A DNA stretch of 64,000 nt from CAZCBX01 sp964497185 (GTDB lineage: Bacteria; Bdellovibrionota_G; JALEGL01; JAGRMV01): positions 35,427 through 99,426 of the forward strand of contig CAZCBX010000010.1 of the NCBI GenBank assembly GCA_964497185.1. The letters run 5' to 3'. The notes under the pieces were generated by a model, which was given only the letters and a program-made list of their open reading frames with translations, was not told the DNA's origin and did no database searches. Made by a program: the position numbers and the translations under genes. This document shows, in pieces, positions 42,885-51,742 of the stretch. Numbering within the stretch: position 1 is the first letter of the stretch; each line of letters opens with the position of its first letter.

Positions 42885-42946
42885 GCCGAAGGTTTAAGCG
42901 CATGAAATAGTCGATTTATCTGTAAAAATTCGGTACATGTATTTTT

Positions 42947-43447
42947 ATGAGTGATTCATCTTCAAGTCCCTTGATTTCAGTCATTATGGGTAGCAAAAGT
43001 GATTACGCCACCATGCAAGCAGCAGTGGATATATTGGATTCGTTTAAAGTGCCGTTTGAAACCAAAATTATTTCTGCACACCGAACCCCAGATCTTCTTT
43101 TTGAATATGCCCAAACAGTGCAAGAACGCGGTGTGCGGGTAATTATCGCTGGTGCCGGCGGGGCAGCCCATTTACCAGGGATGGTGGCTGCAAAAACGAT
43201 TGTGCCTGTATTGGGCGTGCCGGTAGAGAGCAAAACGCTTCGGGGTGTTGATTCTCTGTATTCCATCGTTCAAATGCCCAAGGGCGTGCCCGTGGGCACA
43301 TTGGCTATTGGCGAGGCGGGTGCCACCAATGCAGCCCTGTTGGCTTTGGCCATTTTGGCGACCACCGATGAGGCCGTGGCAAAAAAACTCGATTTATTTC
43401 GGCAAAAACAAACACAGTCTGTTTTGGAAGCGAAACTGCCCCAATGA
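42947..43447 (+). CDS. purE: N5-carboxyaminoimidazole ribonucleotide mutase (PurE, class I)
   Basis: This enzyme of purine synthesis converts N5-CAIR to CAIR. The 166-residue protein has the substrate motifs MGSKSDYATM (about 11-20), ISAHRTPDLL and GAGGAAHLPGMVAAKT, and VDSLYSIVQMPKGVPVGTLAIG. Its overlap with purK (4 bp) indicates the two-step bacterial route via PurK/PurE. No Shine-Dalgarno precedes ATG 42947. Confidence 0.97.
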   Translation: MSDSSSSPLISVIMGSKSDYATMQAAVDILDSFKVPFETKIISAHRTPDLLFEYAQTVQERGVRVIIAGAGGAAHLPGMVAAKTIVPVLGVPVESKTLRGVDSLYSIVQMPKGVPVGTLAIGEAGATNAALLALAILATTDEAVAKKLDLFRQKQTQSVLEAKLPQ

Positions 43448-44568
43448 TGGCACCCGGCTCCATCATTGGCATCATCGGCGGTGGACAGTTGGCCCGCATG
43501 ATGATTTTGGAAGGGCGAAAATTTGGATATCGGTTCATTGTGCAAGACCCCAACGAGGATTGTGCATGCGCCAATTTGGTCGATGAACTGATTGTAAAAT
43601 CCTGGAGTGATTTGACCGGCGCGATTGCCTTGAGTAAAAAATGCGATGTCGTCACCATCGATACCGAACACGTGCCTTGGCAAAGCATGGAAGCCATGGA
43701 AGAACATACCCAAGTATTTCCCACGTCCAAAACCTTGAAGACCATCCAAGATCGCTGGCGACAACGTGAATTTTTGACCCAACACAACTTATCTCAAACA
43801 AAGTATGCCAATGTTGAAACCGCTGAAATGCTCACCGCCGCCGGTCAACACGTGGGCTATCCATGCGTGCTTAAAACCAGAACGTCAGGCTATGATGGCA
43901 AAGGGCAGGTATTGATTCAACGAGAACAAGATCTGCAAGCAGCTTGGCAAAGACTCAATGAGGTGCCCTGCATTTTGGAAGCTTTTGTTCACTTTGATGC
44001 GGAAGTCTCTGTTGTGATCGCACGCACACCCAAAGATACCAAAACCTATAACCTCGCGCGCAACATTCACAAACATCACATTTTGCATCAAACCATTGTG
44101 CCCAGCGGATTTCCAGATGATATTCAAGAACGCTGCTTTGCTTTGGCACACACGATTGTCGATGGCTTCCAATACGAAGGCGTCATGGGCATTGAAATGT
44201 TTGTTACCCGCAAAGGAGAAGTGTGGGTCAATGAACTCGCCCCCCGAACCCATAACAGCGGCCATTTCACCTATGGCGGTTGCATTACGTCTCAATTTGA
44301 ACAACACATTCGCGCCATCACGGGGCAAGCTTTGGGCAGCACCGATTTAATCAGTCCCGTGGTCATGACCAATCTTCTGGGCGAGCAATTTCAAGCGGAA
44401 AACAACCATTTTGCTGCCCTTACCAAGGATCCCAACGTCACTCTTCATGTGTACGGCAAGCACCCAGCCAAACCGGGCCGAAAAATGGGACACTTTTTGG
44501 TACGGGGCTCATCGGTAGAAAACATACAGCAACGCGCAAACCAACACTTTCAAAGCATCAGCGCGTAA
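43444..44568 (+). CDS. purK: 5-(carboxyamino)imidazole ribonucleotide synthase (PurK)
   Basis: The ATP-grasp enzyme adds bicarbonate to AIR to form N5-CAIR for PurE. The 374-residue protein begins IIGIIGGGQLARMMI, then has the ATP-grasp lid (LKTRTSGYDGKGQVLI) and the metal site VMGIEMFVTRKGEVWVNELAPRTHNSGH, all typical of PurK. It overlaps purE by 4 bp. pepP follows after 40 bp with its own probable promoter. Confidence 0.97.
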   Translation: MMAPGSIIGIIGGGQLARMMILEGRKFGYRFIVQDPNEDCACANLVDELIVKSWSDLTGAIALSKKCDVVTIDTEHVPWQSMEAMEEHTQVFPTSKTLKTIQDRWRQREFLTQHNLSQTKYANVETAEMLTAAGQHVGYPCVLKTRTSGYDGKGQVLIQREQDLQAAWQRLNEVPCILEAFVHFDAEVSVVIARTPKDTKTYNLARNIHKHHILHQTIVPSGFPDDIQERCFALAHTIVDGFQYEGVMGIEMFVTRKGEVWVNELAPRTHNSGHFTYGGCITSQFEQHIRAITGQALGSTDLISPVVMTNLLGEQFQAENNHFAALTKDPNVTLHVYGKHPAKPGRKMGHFLVRGSSVENIQQRANQHFQSISA

Positions 44569-44573
44569 TTGGC

Positions 44574-44601
44574 TTGAGAATTTTTAAGAAGCAGGTAAGC
44601 T
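44574..44601 (+). promoter_or_regulatory. Putative leaderless promoter of pepP
   Basis: TTGAGA (44574-44579), 16 bp, TAAGCT (44596-44601), 7 bp to ATG 44609. The purK stop lies just upstream, and no Shine-Dalgarno is present. Confidence 0.45.
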
Positions 44602-44608
44602 GCCCTGT

Positions 44609-45943
44609 ATGAGACATTCACCCGTTCCTTCTTATTATGCCCAACGACGTCAGACGATGTTCGAGCAAAGCGGCGCAGATTCCGCATGGCTTTTTTTTGC
44701 ACCCCCCATCATGTCCCGCAATTCCGATGTCAATCATCCGTTTCGGCAAGAAAGCAATTTTTATTATGCCACAGGTTTTGACCAAGCCCATTCAATCGCT
44801 GTCTTGACCTGGGATCCAGAACAAAAAAAAGACGTATTCCATTTATTTTTACAGCCGCGCGATCCAAAAATTGAATTGTGGGAGGGCGAAATGTACGGCT
44901 TGGAACGAGCCAAACAGTGGTTTGGTGCCGACCATGCTTATGACATTGCTTCGTTTCAAAAAGAAGCCCCCGCGATTTTGAAAAAGGCACAAAGCGTCTA
45001 TTATCATTTTGGCATTCATCCTCAGCAAGATCAAGAAGCCATTGAAGTGCTTGGCAAAGCCAAAAAATTGGGCGGCCGAACAGGCAAAACCTTTCCGACC
45101 GTGATGGACCCCAATGAAATCATGGGCAAAATGCGTCAGATCAAGGATGAACATGAGATCAACCTGATGCGTGAAGCAGGCAAAGCGTCGGCTCAAGCAC
45201 ACAAACAAATCATTGAAACCATTCAGCCTGGCATCAATGAACGTGTGATCAGTGGCCAAATCGATGCGGAGTTTCGCCGCAATGGATGCGATCGAAACGG
45301 TTATCCCAGCATTGTGGCCAGTGGGAAAAATGCCACCTGTCTGCATTACAACACCAACGATCAAACGTGCAAAGATGGAGACTTAATGTTGTTGGATGCA
45401 GGGGGCGAATATCAATACTACACGGCTGACATTACCCGAACATATCCTGTTGGGCGCTCGTTTAGCCAAGAACAAAAAGCGCTCTACAACATTGTTCTTG
45501 AAGCCCAGCTTGCTTGTGTAGATGGCGTAAAACCAGGCGTAACCATGGTGGCGCTTCAAAACAAAGCCATTGAAATCTTAACCCAAGGCTTGATAGACTT
45601 GGGTCTACTAGAAGGCACTGTCGCGGATTATTTAAAAGAAGAGCGATACAAAAATTATTATCCCCATGGGTTGGGGCATTTTATTGGCTTGGACGTTCAT
45701 GATGTGGGCCCGTATCTCGATGATCAGGGGGAGCCCATCAAACTTCAATCTGGTATGATTGTGACCATTGAACCAGGCATTTACATTCAGCCCGATGATC
45801 AAACATTTCCTGAAGCATACCGCGGTATTGGTATTCGCATTGAAGACGATGTGTTGGTGACCGACCAAGGACACGAAAATTTAACCAAAGATGTGCCCAA
45901 AACCGTTGAAGACATTGAAAGTCTCCGTCAAGGTTCCAACTAG
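44609..45943 (+). CDS. pepP: Xaa-Pro aminopeptidase (M24B, PepP)
   Basis: The 444-residue peptidase removes N-terminal residues before proline. The N-terminal domain contains FFAPPIMSRNSDVNHPFRQESNFYYATGFDQ, typical of PepP. The C-terminal pita-bread domain has the dinuclear metal ligands: LMLLDAGGEYQYYTADITRTYP (two Asp), HGLGHFIGLDVHDVGP (His), TIEPGIYI (Glu) and GIGIRIEDDVLV (Glu). It stands alone after purEK. Confidence 0.96.
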   Translation: MRHSPVPSYYAQRRQTMFEQSGADSAWLFFAPPIMSRNSDVNHPFRQESNFYYATGFDQAHSIAVLTWDPEQKKDVFHLFLQPRDPKIELWEGEMYGLERAKQWFGADHAYDIASFQKEAPAILKKAQSVYYHFGIHPQQDQEAIEVLGKAKKLGGRTGKTFPTVMDPNEIMGKMRQIKDEHEINLMREAGKASAQAHKQIIETIQPGINERVISGQIDAEFRRNGCDRNGYPSIVASGKNATCLHYNTNDQTCKDGDLMLLDAGGEYQYYTADITRTYPVGRSFSQEQKALYNIVLEAQLACVDGVKPGVTMVALQNKAIEILTQGLIDLGLLEGTVADYLKEERYKNYYPHGLGHFIGLDVHDVGPYLDDQGEPIKLQSGMIVTIEPGIYIQPDDQTFPEAYRGIGIRIEDDVLVTDQGHENLTKDVPKTVEDIESLRQGSN

Positions 45944-45969
45944 TTTTTGATCTTCGTATTGACCAAACG

Positions 45970-46767
45970 CTATTGGTCTAGGGGTTGGCCCAGGCCATAC
46001 TTTGGACTGCGTTGATACATGCGCAGGGCTTCATCCATTTTTTCCTGTAGGTCGTTGATGCGTGTGCCTGACCCAGGGTGGGTAGATAGAAATTCTGGTG
46101 GCGCTTGCCCGCCGGTGGCCTGCGCAAATCGTTGCCAAAACGCGACGGCTTGTCGTGGATCATATCCCGCCTGAGCCATGTATTCCAAGCCAATGCGATC
46201 GGCTTGCGTTTCGTGTTGGCGGCCATAAGGAAGCAGTAAGCCCAAATTGGTGCCCACACCCAATAGTCCCATGATTTGGTCGTGATTGGGTGAGTTTTGT
46301 AAACCGCCACTAACCACGCCCAACACCGTTTGCAGGCCCATTTCCTGAGAAATACGCTGGCCCGAATGTCGTAGGGTGGCGTGTGCAACTTCGTGACCAA
46401 TCACGGCAGCCATACCGGCTTCGTTTTGCATGTAAGGTAGAATGCCGGTGTAAACTGCAATTTTCCCACCAGGCATGCACCAGGCATTGAGTTCATCCGA
46501 TGCAATGAGGTTGTATTCCCAGTTAAAATCTGGACGATTGGCCACATCGGCAATGCGGCGGCCCACGCGTTGCAAAATGCTGTAGGCGGGCTCGATTTTA
46601 ACAATTTTTTCTTCTTTTAAAACTTCTGCATAGCCCTGTGCGCCCATTTCATTTTCTTGTTCAACGGTGGTGAGCATAAATTTGCTTTCACCGGTTTCAG
46701 GAATTTTCACGCACCCAGTTGTGGTCGCAAAAAGTAAAATCAGAGTTGTTATTTGCCATGGTTTCAT
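45970..46767 (-). CDS. M48-family periplasmic metalloprotease lipoprotein (LoiP/Oma1-like)
   Basis: The 265-residue lipoprotein (lipobox TTTGC, Cys19) has the zinc motif HEVAHATLRHSGQRIS (HExxH, about 124-128) and the third ligand in ETQADRIGLEYMAQAGY. LPYGRQHE precedes it. Members perform periplasmic protein quality control at the outer membrane. AAAGG lies 9 bp before ATG 46767. Its stop faces pepP tail to tail, 26 bp away, across a small hairpin (GACCAA...TTGGTC, 45961-45978). Confidence 0.94.
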   Translation of the reverse strand: MKPWQITTLILLFATTTGCVKIPETGESKFMLTTVEQENEMGAQGYAEVLKEEKIVKIEPAYSILQRVGRRIADVANRPDFNWEYNLIASDELNAWCMPGGKIAVYTGILPYMQNEAGMAAVIGHEVAHATLRHSGQRISQEMGLQTVLGVVSGGLQNSPNHDQIMGLLGVGTNLGLLLPYGRQHETQADRIGLEYMAQAGYDPRQAVAFWQRFAQATGGQAPPEFLSTHPGSGTRINDLQEKMDEALRMYQRSPKYGLGQPLDQ

Positions 46768-46888
46768 AGAAGCTACCTTTCATTCTTTTAAAAAGGATGT
46801 AAGCGGCCTCTACGCAAAAGTCAACTTACTATCAGAGGGAAAGAAAAATGGTTAAAATCAATCAGCGCGATATTGGATGCATCGGCTT

Positions 46889-47542
46889 TTACACATAGGA
46901 ATCGGCCGAAATAAGGCCATTGTCCAATGCGTAACGAACCATCTTGGCGCGGGTATCGAGGTCTAATTTTTTACTGATGCGAGACCGATAGGTTTCAACA
47001 CTTTTGACACTCAAAAACAATTTTTCAGCGATGTCTTGATAAGTGTAGCCATATGCAATGTATTTTAGAACTTCCAACTCTCGTTCGCTTAGAATCTCTT
47101 TGCCTTTTTTCTTGACGATGGGTTTGCCGTCCAAATAATCACCTTCAATATCGTTGGTTTTAATAAAAGGCTGTCCCGCCAGAACAGACCGAATCGCACG
47201 TTTGAGTTCTGTTTCAGCAAATTGCTTAACAATAAAACCAGATGCGCCAGCGGTAACCGCTGAACGGACCCAACCAATGTCAGAATGCATGGTTAACACA
47301 ATGATTTCGGTATCTGGCACCTGGTTTTTAATTTTTTTGATGGCGGGGATGCCTGCGCCGTCGGGCATAGAAATATCAATGATGATAATGTTGGGTTGGT
47401 GTTCAATGCAGGCATTGATGGCCGCATGGCCGTTGGCCACTTCTTCCACAACTTCGATGTCCCTCTCTGAGCTGAGCAACATTTTTAAACCAGAACGTAA
47501 AATAGAATGATCGTCGGCAAGGACAACTTTGATTTTATTCAA
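46889..47542 (-). CDS. NarL/LuxR-type response regulator
   Basis: The 217-residue protein has a receiver domain (ADDH acid pocket at 10-12, phospho-acceptor Asp56 in IIIIDISMPDG, Thr in VLTMHS, Lys in FIVKQF) and a C-terminal LuxR helix-turn-helix (LSERELEVLKYIAYGYTYQDIAEKLFLSVKSVETYRSRISKKLDL, about 145-190). It overlaps the upstream kinase-like gene by 4 bp and should be its partner. The targets are unknown; the divergent outer-membrane protein genes at 48403 and 49175 are candidates by position. Confidence 0.95.
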   Translation of the reverse strand: MNKIKVVLADDHSILRSGLKMLLSSERDIEVVEEVANGHAAINACIEHQPNIIIIDISMPDGAGIPAIKKIKNQVPDTEIIVLTMHSDIGWVRSAVTAGASGFIVKQFAETELKRAIRSVLAGQPFIKTNDIEGDYLDGKPIVKKKGKEILSERELEVLKYIAYGYTYQDIAEKLFLSVKSVETYRSRISKKLDLDTRAKMVRYALDNGLISADSYV

Positions 47543-48195
47543 CGGGCTCTCCGTAGGGGGATTTCAATCTGAAAATGGCTATTGCCATCCTCATATCGCA
47601 AGATGGGTTGATATTTTTGGACCAGAAGTTTGGTTGCTTCATTTTCTTGAAAGTATTTTTCAATCTCTCGGGTGCAATCTTCTCCTTTTTCATAAATATA
47701 AATGGCCAGTGATTCATGACTGCAGAGCACATTGCAGGTGATTTCAAAATTAAGTCGAGCCAAGGCATTTTCCACGTAAAACCATAAAGTTTTAACCGCA
47801 AACGAACTAATGTGAAAGGGAATTAATTCAACCTCGATATCTTGGTTGTATGTAACGTGAATGGAAATGGGATAGCGTTCTTGATAATAGGCCTGGACGC
47901 TTTTTATTTGCTGTTCAAGGCTCTGGTTCGAGTCAATGGGTAAATCCTTGAGTGTTTGGTGAAAGGACACCACAGCCGATTGCAAATCTTTGATCTGCTG
48001 GTAGAGCTGATCAATTCGCTGCTCGGATTCATACTGCTCGGACAGAGATTTAAGCTGAAGGGACAGGGCAGTTAGACCCGAAGCCATTTGATCATGAAAA
48101 AAGCCGCGCGTGCGCAGACGAGTCTCCTGATGACTTTCTACCAAGGATTGAATAACTTTTTTTGCATTTCGTCTACATCTTTCGAGTTCTTCCAT
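47539..48195 (-). CDS. Minimal, degenerate NarX/DegS-type histidine kinase-like protein
   Basis: The 218-residue soluble protein starts with a helical HisKA_3-like region, ETRLRTRGFFHDQMASGLTALSLQLKSL, with the His-Asp pair (His34) expected of NarX/DegS kinases. The rest (FHISSFAVKTLWFYVENALARLNFEITCNVL) matches the strand-helix of the ATPase with the E-N of the N box, but the G1 and G2 boxes (DxGxG, GxGL) are missing. No sensor or membrane segment exists. It may be a phosphotransfer protein or phosphatase, or be catalytically dead, acting on the response regulator translated after it (4-bp overlap). Confidence 0.75.
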   Translation of the reverse strand: MEELERCRRNAKKVIQSLVESHQETRLRTRGFFHDQMASGLTALSLQLKSLSEQYESEQRIDQLYQQIKDLQSAVVSFHQTLKDLPIDSNQSLEQQIKSVQAYYQERYPISIHVTYNQDIEVELIPFHISSFAVKTLWFYVENALARLNFEITCNVLCSHESLAIYIYEKGEDCTREIEKYFQENEATKLLVQKYQPILRYEDGNSHFQIEIPLRRAR

Positions 48196-48298
48196 AAGCT
48201 TAAATTATAGTTTGTAAGGTAAAAACTTACAAGGAAATGTCACTGCTTTTCTAAGGCTAGGATCAAATCTTACTTATTAAGAGTGAAGCCTTGAAAGC

Positions 48299-48312
48299 CT
48301 AACCTAGGTTAG
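48299..48312. promoter_or_regulatory. 14-bp perfect palindrome in the regulator/outer-membrane protein intergenic region
   Basis: CTAACCTAGGTTAG reads the same on both strands. It lies 103 bp upstream of the kinase-like gene start (48195) and 90 bp upstream of the DUF481 gene (48403), where a regulator operator would be expected. A related inverted repeat, TACCTA-ACA-TAGGTA, occurs at 50410-50424 just after the OmpA-like gene. Binding partner unknown. Confidence 0.5.
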
Positions 48313-48402
48313 AAAAAGGGTTAATCGGCGCAAGACTACTTGCATTTTTAAAAAGCTACCTGTATCTGTACAAACACATTTGAGGAAAGGAATAAGAAAA
48401 AC

Positions 48403-49137
48403 ATGAATAAAATAACGGTATTACTTCTGGCCATGACGGCTTCATTGCATGCTTTTGCACAAGAAGGCGCAGAAGAGAAATGGACCGCCACAGCAGGTGT
48501 GACAGGTATTATCAACACAGGTAACGCTGAAAATACAACCATTGGTGGTAACGCCATTGTTTCTTATCAGCAAGATGAAAATCTTTTGACCTTCAATGCT
48601 GATGGTGCGTATGGACGCGCTGAAGTCAACGGTACCAAAGAAACCAACACCAAAAACTGGACGATTCAACTTCGATATGACCGTTTTTTAGCTGAACATG
48701 TGTCCATTTATGGTCTAACCCGCGTAAATCAAAACAAACCTTCGGGTTTCGATTTGCGTTATGGTGGTGCCACCGGTTTATCGCTGTACATTATCCGTAA
48801 TGACGACACGACGCTCAAAGCAGAAGCTGGTTACGACTACAGCCGTGAGGAACGAATTGGCACACCCGATGCGAGCATCCATTCTGCACGTTTTTATGCG
48901 CAATTTACCCGAAAAGTGAATGAAAACGTATTTTTTGGCCAAGATGTTGAAGCACTTTTTAACTTGGAAGACAGCGATGATGTGCGTATGAACACGTTAA
49001 CATCATTGAATGTCGCTTTGAGTGAAGATACTTCATTGGCATTAAGTTACATAGTGCGATGGGATAACCAACCAGTGGCAGGGTTTGAGGAAGTGGACAC
49101 AACCACGCAAATTGGTTTGAACGTCAATTTTTTATAA
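48403..49137 (+). CDS. DUF481-family outer-membrane beta-barrel protein
   Basis: A signal peptide (MNKITVLLLAMTASLHAFA) precedes about 225 residues of alternating beta strands with aromatic girdles, beginning WTATAGVTGIINTGNAENTTIGGNAIVSY and ending TTTQIGLNVNFL with terminal Phe/Leu, as in DUF481 (YdiY-like) outer-membrane proteins. GGAAAGGAA precedes the ATG. The function is unknown; salt- or acid-induced expression is reported for some members. It is followed 37 bp later by an OmpA-family gene, probably one operon. Confidence 0.88.
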   Translation: MNKITVLLLAMTASLHAFAQEGAEEKWTATAGVTGIINTGNAENTTIGGNAIVSYQQDENLLTFNADGAYGRAEVNGTKETNTKNWTIQLRYDRFLAEHVSIYGLTRVNQNKPSGFDLRYGGATGLSLYIIRNDDTTLKAEAGYDYSREERIGTPDASIHSARFYAQFTRKVNENVFFGQDVEALFNLEDSDDVRMNTLTSLNVALSEDTSLALSYIVRWDNQPVAGFEEVDTTTQIGLNVNFL

Positions 49138-49174
49138 ATTAAATGAATGAACAGAATATAAAAGGAGATAAATT

Positions 49175-50398
49175 ATGATTAGAAAAGTAGGATTATTTGC
49201 TTTTGCTGCCATGTTTGCAGCAACCGCATTCGCTCAAAGCGTGCAAACAGGCTTTGAGTTTAGCCCATATTTTGGATATCGTTTTTCAGACGATTATGGA
49301 TCTTTGAACCCCGATGATGCACCCATGGCTGGTGTTCGTCTTGGTTATTTTTTAACCGAGTTTCTTAGCTTAGAGGCTTCAGTTCAGCGCGCTTTTGCAG
49401 AAGCAGACAACGTTGCGCCGTTTAATGGAGAAAACATTGATTTTGACTCCATTCGACTCAATGCGTTGGTTCACTTGACCGATACCCGCGTTCGTCCTTT
49501 TGTGACTGTGGGTGGTGGTTATGAGTATTTTGACTCTAGCAACACCGACTCCCAACATGATTGGGGCGTAAACGGTGGTGTGGGTGTTCGCTTTTTCGCA
49601 GGCGATTCTGCGGGCGTACGTCTTGATGGTCGATACATCGGTGTCAACGTTGATGGTGTAGGCGATGATTGGCAACACAATTATGAAGCGCACGTTGGCT
49701 TGTTCTTCCTATTTGGAACAGACAATGAAAAAGAAGAAAAACCCGTTGAAGTTGTCAAAGTCATGGACGCAGACAAAGACGGCGTGGTGGACAACATGGA
49801 CGAATGTCCCAACACACCCACAGGCGTTGTGGTCAATGCCAAAGGCTGTGAAGAAGAAACATTTGTGGATGAAGACAGCGACGGCATTTCCGATGCCGAA
49901 GATCAATGTCCTGCAACACCTGCCAATGCTCCAGTGGATGAAAATGGTTGTGCTTTGGATTCAGACAATGACGGTGTAAAAAATTACATGGACCGTTGTC
50001 CCAACACTGCTGATGGTGAAGAAGTGGATAACAATGGTTGTCCAGTGGTCAGCAAAGCACGTGGTGCTTTGGAAGGCGTTGTCTTTAAAACCAACAGTCC
50101 TGACCTTACACCCAATGCAGAGCAGGTGCTCAATGGCGTAGCTGAGGAACTTTCACAGTTTCCTGGCGTGAAAGTTGAAGTGGAAGGCCACACCGACAGT
50201 GTGGGTGATGAAAGCTACAACTTGCAGCTATCACAAAAGCGTGCCGAGTCTGTATTGGACTACTTGGTCAGCAAAGGCATCAGCCGTGATAGACTAACTG
50301 CTGTTGGTTATGGTGAAACCCAACCAATTGCGGATAACTCAACCAAAGAAGGTCGATTCAAAAACCGTCGCGTTGAGTTGGAGTGGTTGGATAACTAA
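49175..50398 (+). CDS. OmpA-family outer-membrane protein with thrombospondin type 3 repeats
   Basis: The 407-residue protein has a signal peptide (to AFA|Q, residue 20), an eight-stranded barrel (about 25-185), three calcium-binding TSP3-like repeats (DADKDGVVDNMDECPNTP, DEDSDGISDAEDQCPATP, DSDNDGVKNYMDRCPNT, about 199-280) and a C-terminal OmpA peptidoglycan-binding domain (EVEGHTDSVGDESYNLQLSQKRAESV and GYGETQPIADN...RFKNRRVE). It links outer membrane and wall. AAAGGAGAT gives a strong ribosome site. A terminator follows. Confidence 0.95.
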   Translation: MIRKVGLFAFAAMFAATAFAQSVQTGFEFSPYFGYRFSDDYGSLNPDDAPMAGVRLGYFLTEFLSLEASVQRAFAEADNVAPFNGENIDFDSIRLNALVHLTDTRVRPFVTVGGGYEYFDSSNTDSQHDWGVNGGVGVRFFAGDSAGVRLDGRYIGVNVDGVGDDWQHNYEAHVGLFFLFGTDNEKEEKPVEVVKVMDADKDGVVDNMDECPNTPTGVVVNAKGCEEETFVDEDSDGISDAEDQCPATPANAPVDENGCALDSDNDGVKNYMDRCPNTADGEEVDNNGCPVVSKARGALEGVVFKTNSPDLTPNAEQVLNGVAEELSQFPGVKVEVEGHTDSVGDESYNLQLSQKRAESVLDYLVSKGISRDRLTAVGYGETQPIADNSTKEGRFKNRRVELEWLDN

Positions 50399-50432
50399 TC
50401 TTACCGCTCTACCTAACATAGGTAAGCACTTG

Positions 50433-50472
50433 AAAGGGGCGAATGGCTTTTGGGTCATTTGCCCCTTTTTTT
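50433..50472 (+). terminator. Intrinsic terminator after the OmpA-like gene
   Basis: AAAGGGGCGAATG (50433-50445) pairs with CATTTGCCCCTTT (50456-50468), with one G-U pair, across a 10-base loop and is followed by T residues to 50472. It lies 35 bp after the stop. Confidence 0.85.
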
Positions 50473-50603
50473 ATACCGCGTTGGGGCCGATTCGACCCTA
50501 TTGGTGTTTCTGGGTTTTGGGCTGCTTTATAGATCGTTAAAACCAAAGCCTGAGGGTGATTCGGCCTTTGGAAAGTTTAAATAGTGTAGTATAGGGGAGC
50601 GTT

Positions 50604-51365
50604 ATGTTTGCTCAAACAGCTCAAACGTTTTTATGGATTTTGTTCAGTGGATTGTTGATGAGTGCCATCGCGCTGATTGGCCTGGTGGTGATTTGGATTC
50701 CGCCCAAATTGTTGGATCGCATGTTGATTCCTTTGGTTGCATTTGCTGCAGGTTCACTGTTGGCCGGCGCGCTTTTTTTCCTATTGCCCGAAAGCATTGA
50801 CCACATCGGCAATCGACCATCCGTGTACATTTGGCTGGTGGTGGGCTTTTTAACGTTTTACATTATGGAGCAGTTTCTGCATTGGCACCATTGTCATCAT
50901 GCCACGCATCACCAGCCACTGACCTATTTGGTACTTTTGTCGGATGCGGTTCATAACTTTATTGGAGGCATGGCCGTAGGGGGTAGTTTTATGGTGGACA
51001 TTCGCGTTGGCCTTACAGCCTGGGTGGCTGCAGCCATGCATGAAATCCCCCAAGAGCTGGGAGACTATGGCATTTTGATTCATGGCGGATGGGAAAAACG
51101 AAAAGCCCTGCTATTTAATTTTTTAACAGCGCTCACGTTTCCGCTGGGCGGCATCACAGTATTTTTTATGGCCAGGGTCATTGACGTATCTTTTTTACTT
51201 CCCTTTGCCGCAGGTAATTTTTTGTACATTGCGGCCGTGGATCTGGTGCCAGAAATTAAAAACCACGACAAACTTTCCAAAAATTTAATCCATTTTGTCT
51301 CTTTTGTGGCAGGTATGGGCATTATTCTTTTAACCCATACATTTTTTGGACACAGCCACGCATGA
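50604..51365 (+). CDS. ZIP-family metal transporter
   Basis: The 253-residue membrane protein has about eight helices, a His-rich loop (WHHCHHATHHQP, about 93-104) and the ZIP binuclear-site motifs HNFIGG in helix IV and HEIPQELGDY in helix V. It imports Zn2+ or another divalent metal (GufA/ZupT side of the family). GGGGAG lies 6 bp before ATG 50604, with a TAGTAT box immediately upstream. It overlaps the DUF423 gene by 4 bp and heads a four-gene membrane-protein operon. Confidence 0.93.
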   Translation: MFAQTAQTFLWILFSGLLMSAIALIGLVVIWIPPKLLDRMLIPLVAFAAGSLLAGALFFLLPESIDHIGNRPSVYIWLVVGFLTFYIMEQFLHWHHCHHATHHQPLTYLVLLSDAVHNFIGGMAVGGSFMVDIRVGLTAWVAAAMHEIPQELGDYGILIHGGWEKRKALLFNFLTALTFPLGGITVFFMARVIDVSFLLPFAAGNFLYIAAVDLVPEIKNHDKLSKNLIHFVSFVAGMGIILLTHTFFGHSHA

Positions 51366-51742
51366 CCCATCGCCTTCAAGCTTTTATAGGAAGTATCGCG
51401 TGCATGGCCGCCATTGGCCTGGGTGCATTTGGCGCCCATGGACTAAAAAATATTCTTTCTGAATCCTATTTAAACGTGTTTGAAGTGGGCGTTCGGTATC
51501 AATTTTATCATGGGGCCGCCCTGATCTTGCTGGCCATTGTCGGTCAAGTCGGTCTTTGCCATAAAACTTCTAGGGCTGCCTGGTGTTTTCTTGTTGGGAT
51601 TGTGCTGTTTTCAGGATCTTTGTATGTGCTATCGCTAACAGGTGTTAAACAGTGGGGGATGGTTACGCCGATCGGTGGTGTAACCTGGCTCATTGGCTGG
51701 AGCTTGACGGCGTATCAAATCTATTTTACCAATAAACCATGA
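51362..51742 (+). CDS. DUF423 membrane protein
   Basis: The 126-residue, four-helix protein has the family pattern AIGLGAFGAHGLKN near the N-terminus, RYQFYHGAALILLA, GSLYVLSLTG and TPIGGVTWLIGW. The function is unknown. It overlaps genes on both sides by 4 bp, within the ZIP transporter operon. Confidence 0.92.
   Translation: MTHRLQAFIGSIACMAAIGLGAFGAHGLKNILSESYLNVFEVGVRYQFYHGAALILLAIVGQVGLCHKTSRAAWCFLVGIVLFSGSLYVLSLTGVKQWGMVTPIGGVTWLIGWSLTAYQIYFTNKP

Noticed and set aside
45961..45978. Terminator between pepP and the M48 protease
   Set aside because: The 6-bp stem GACCAA/TTGGTC has no T tract and partly lies inside the protease gene.
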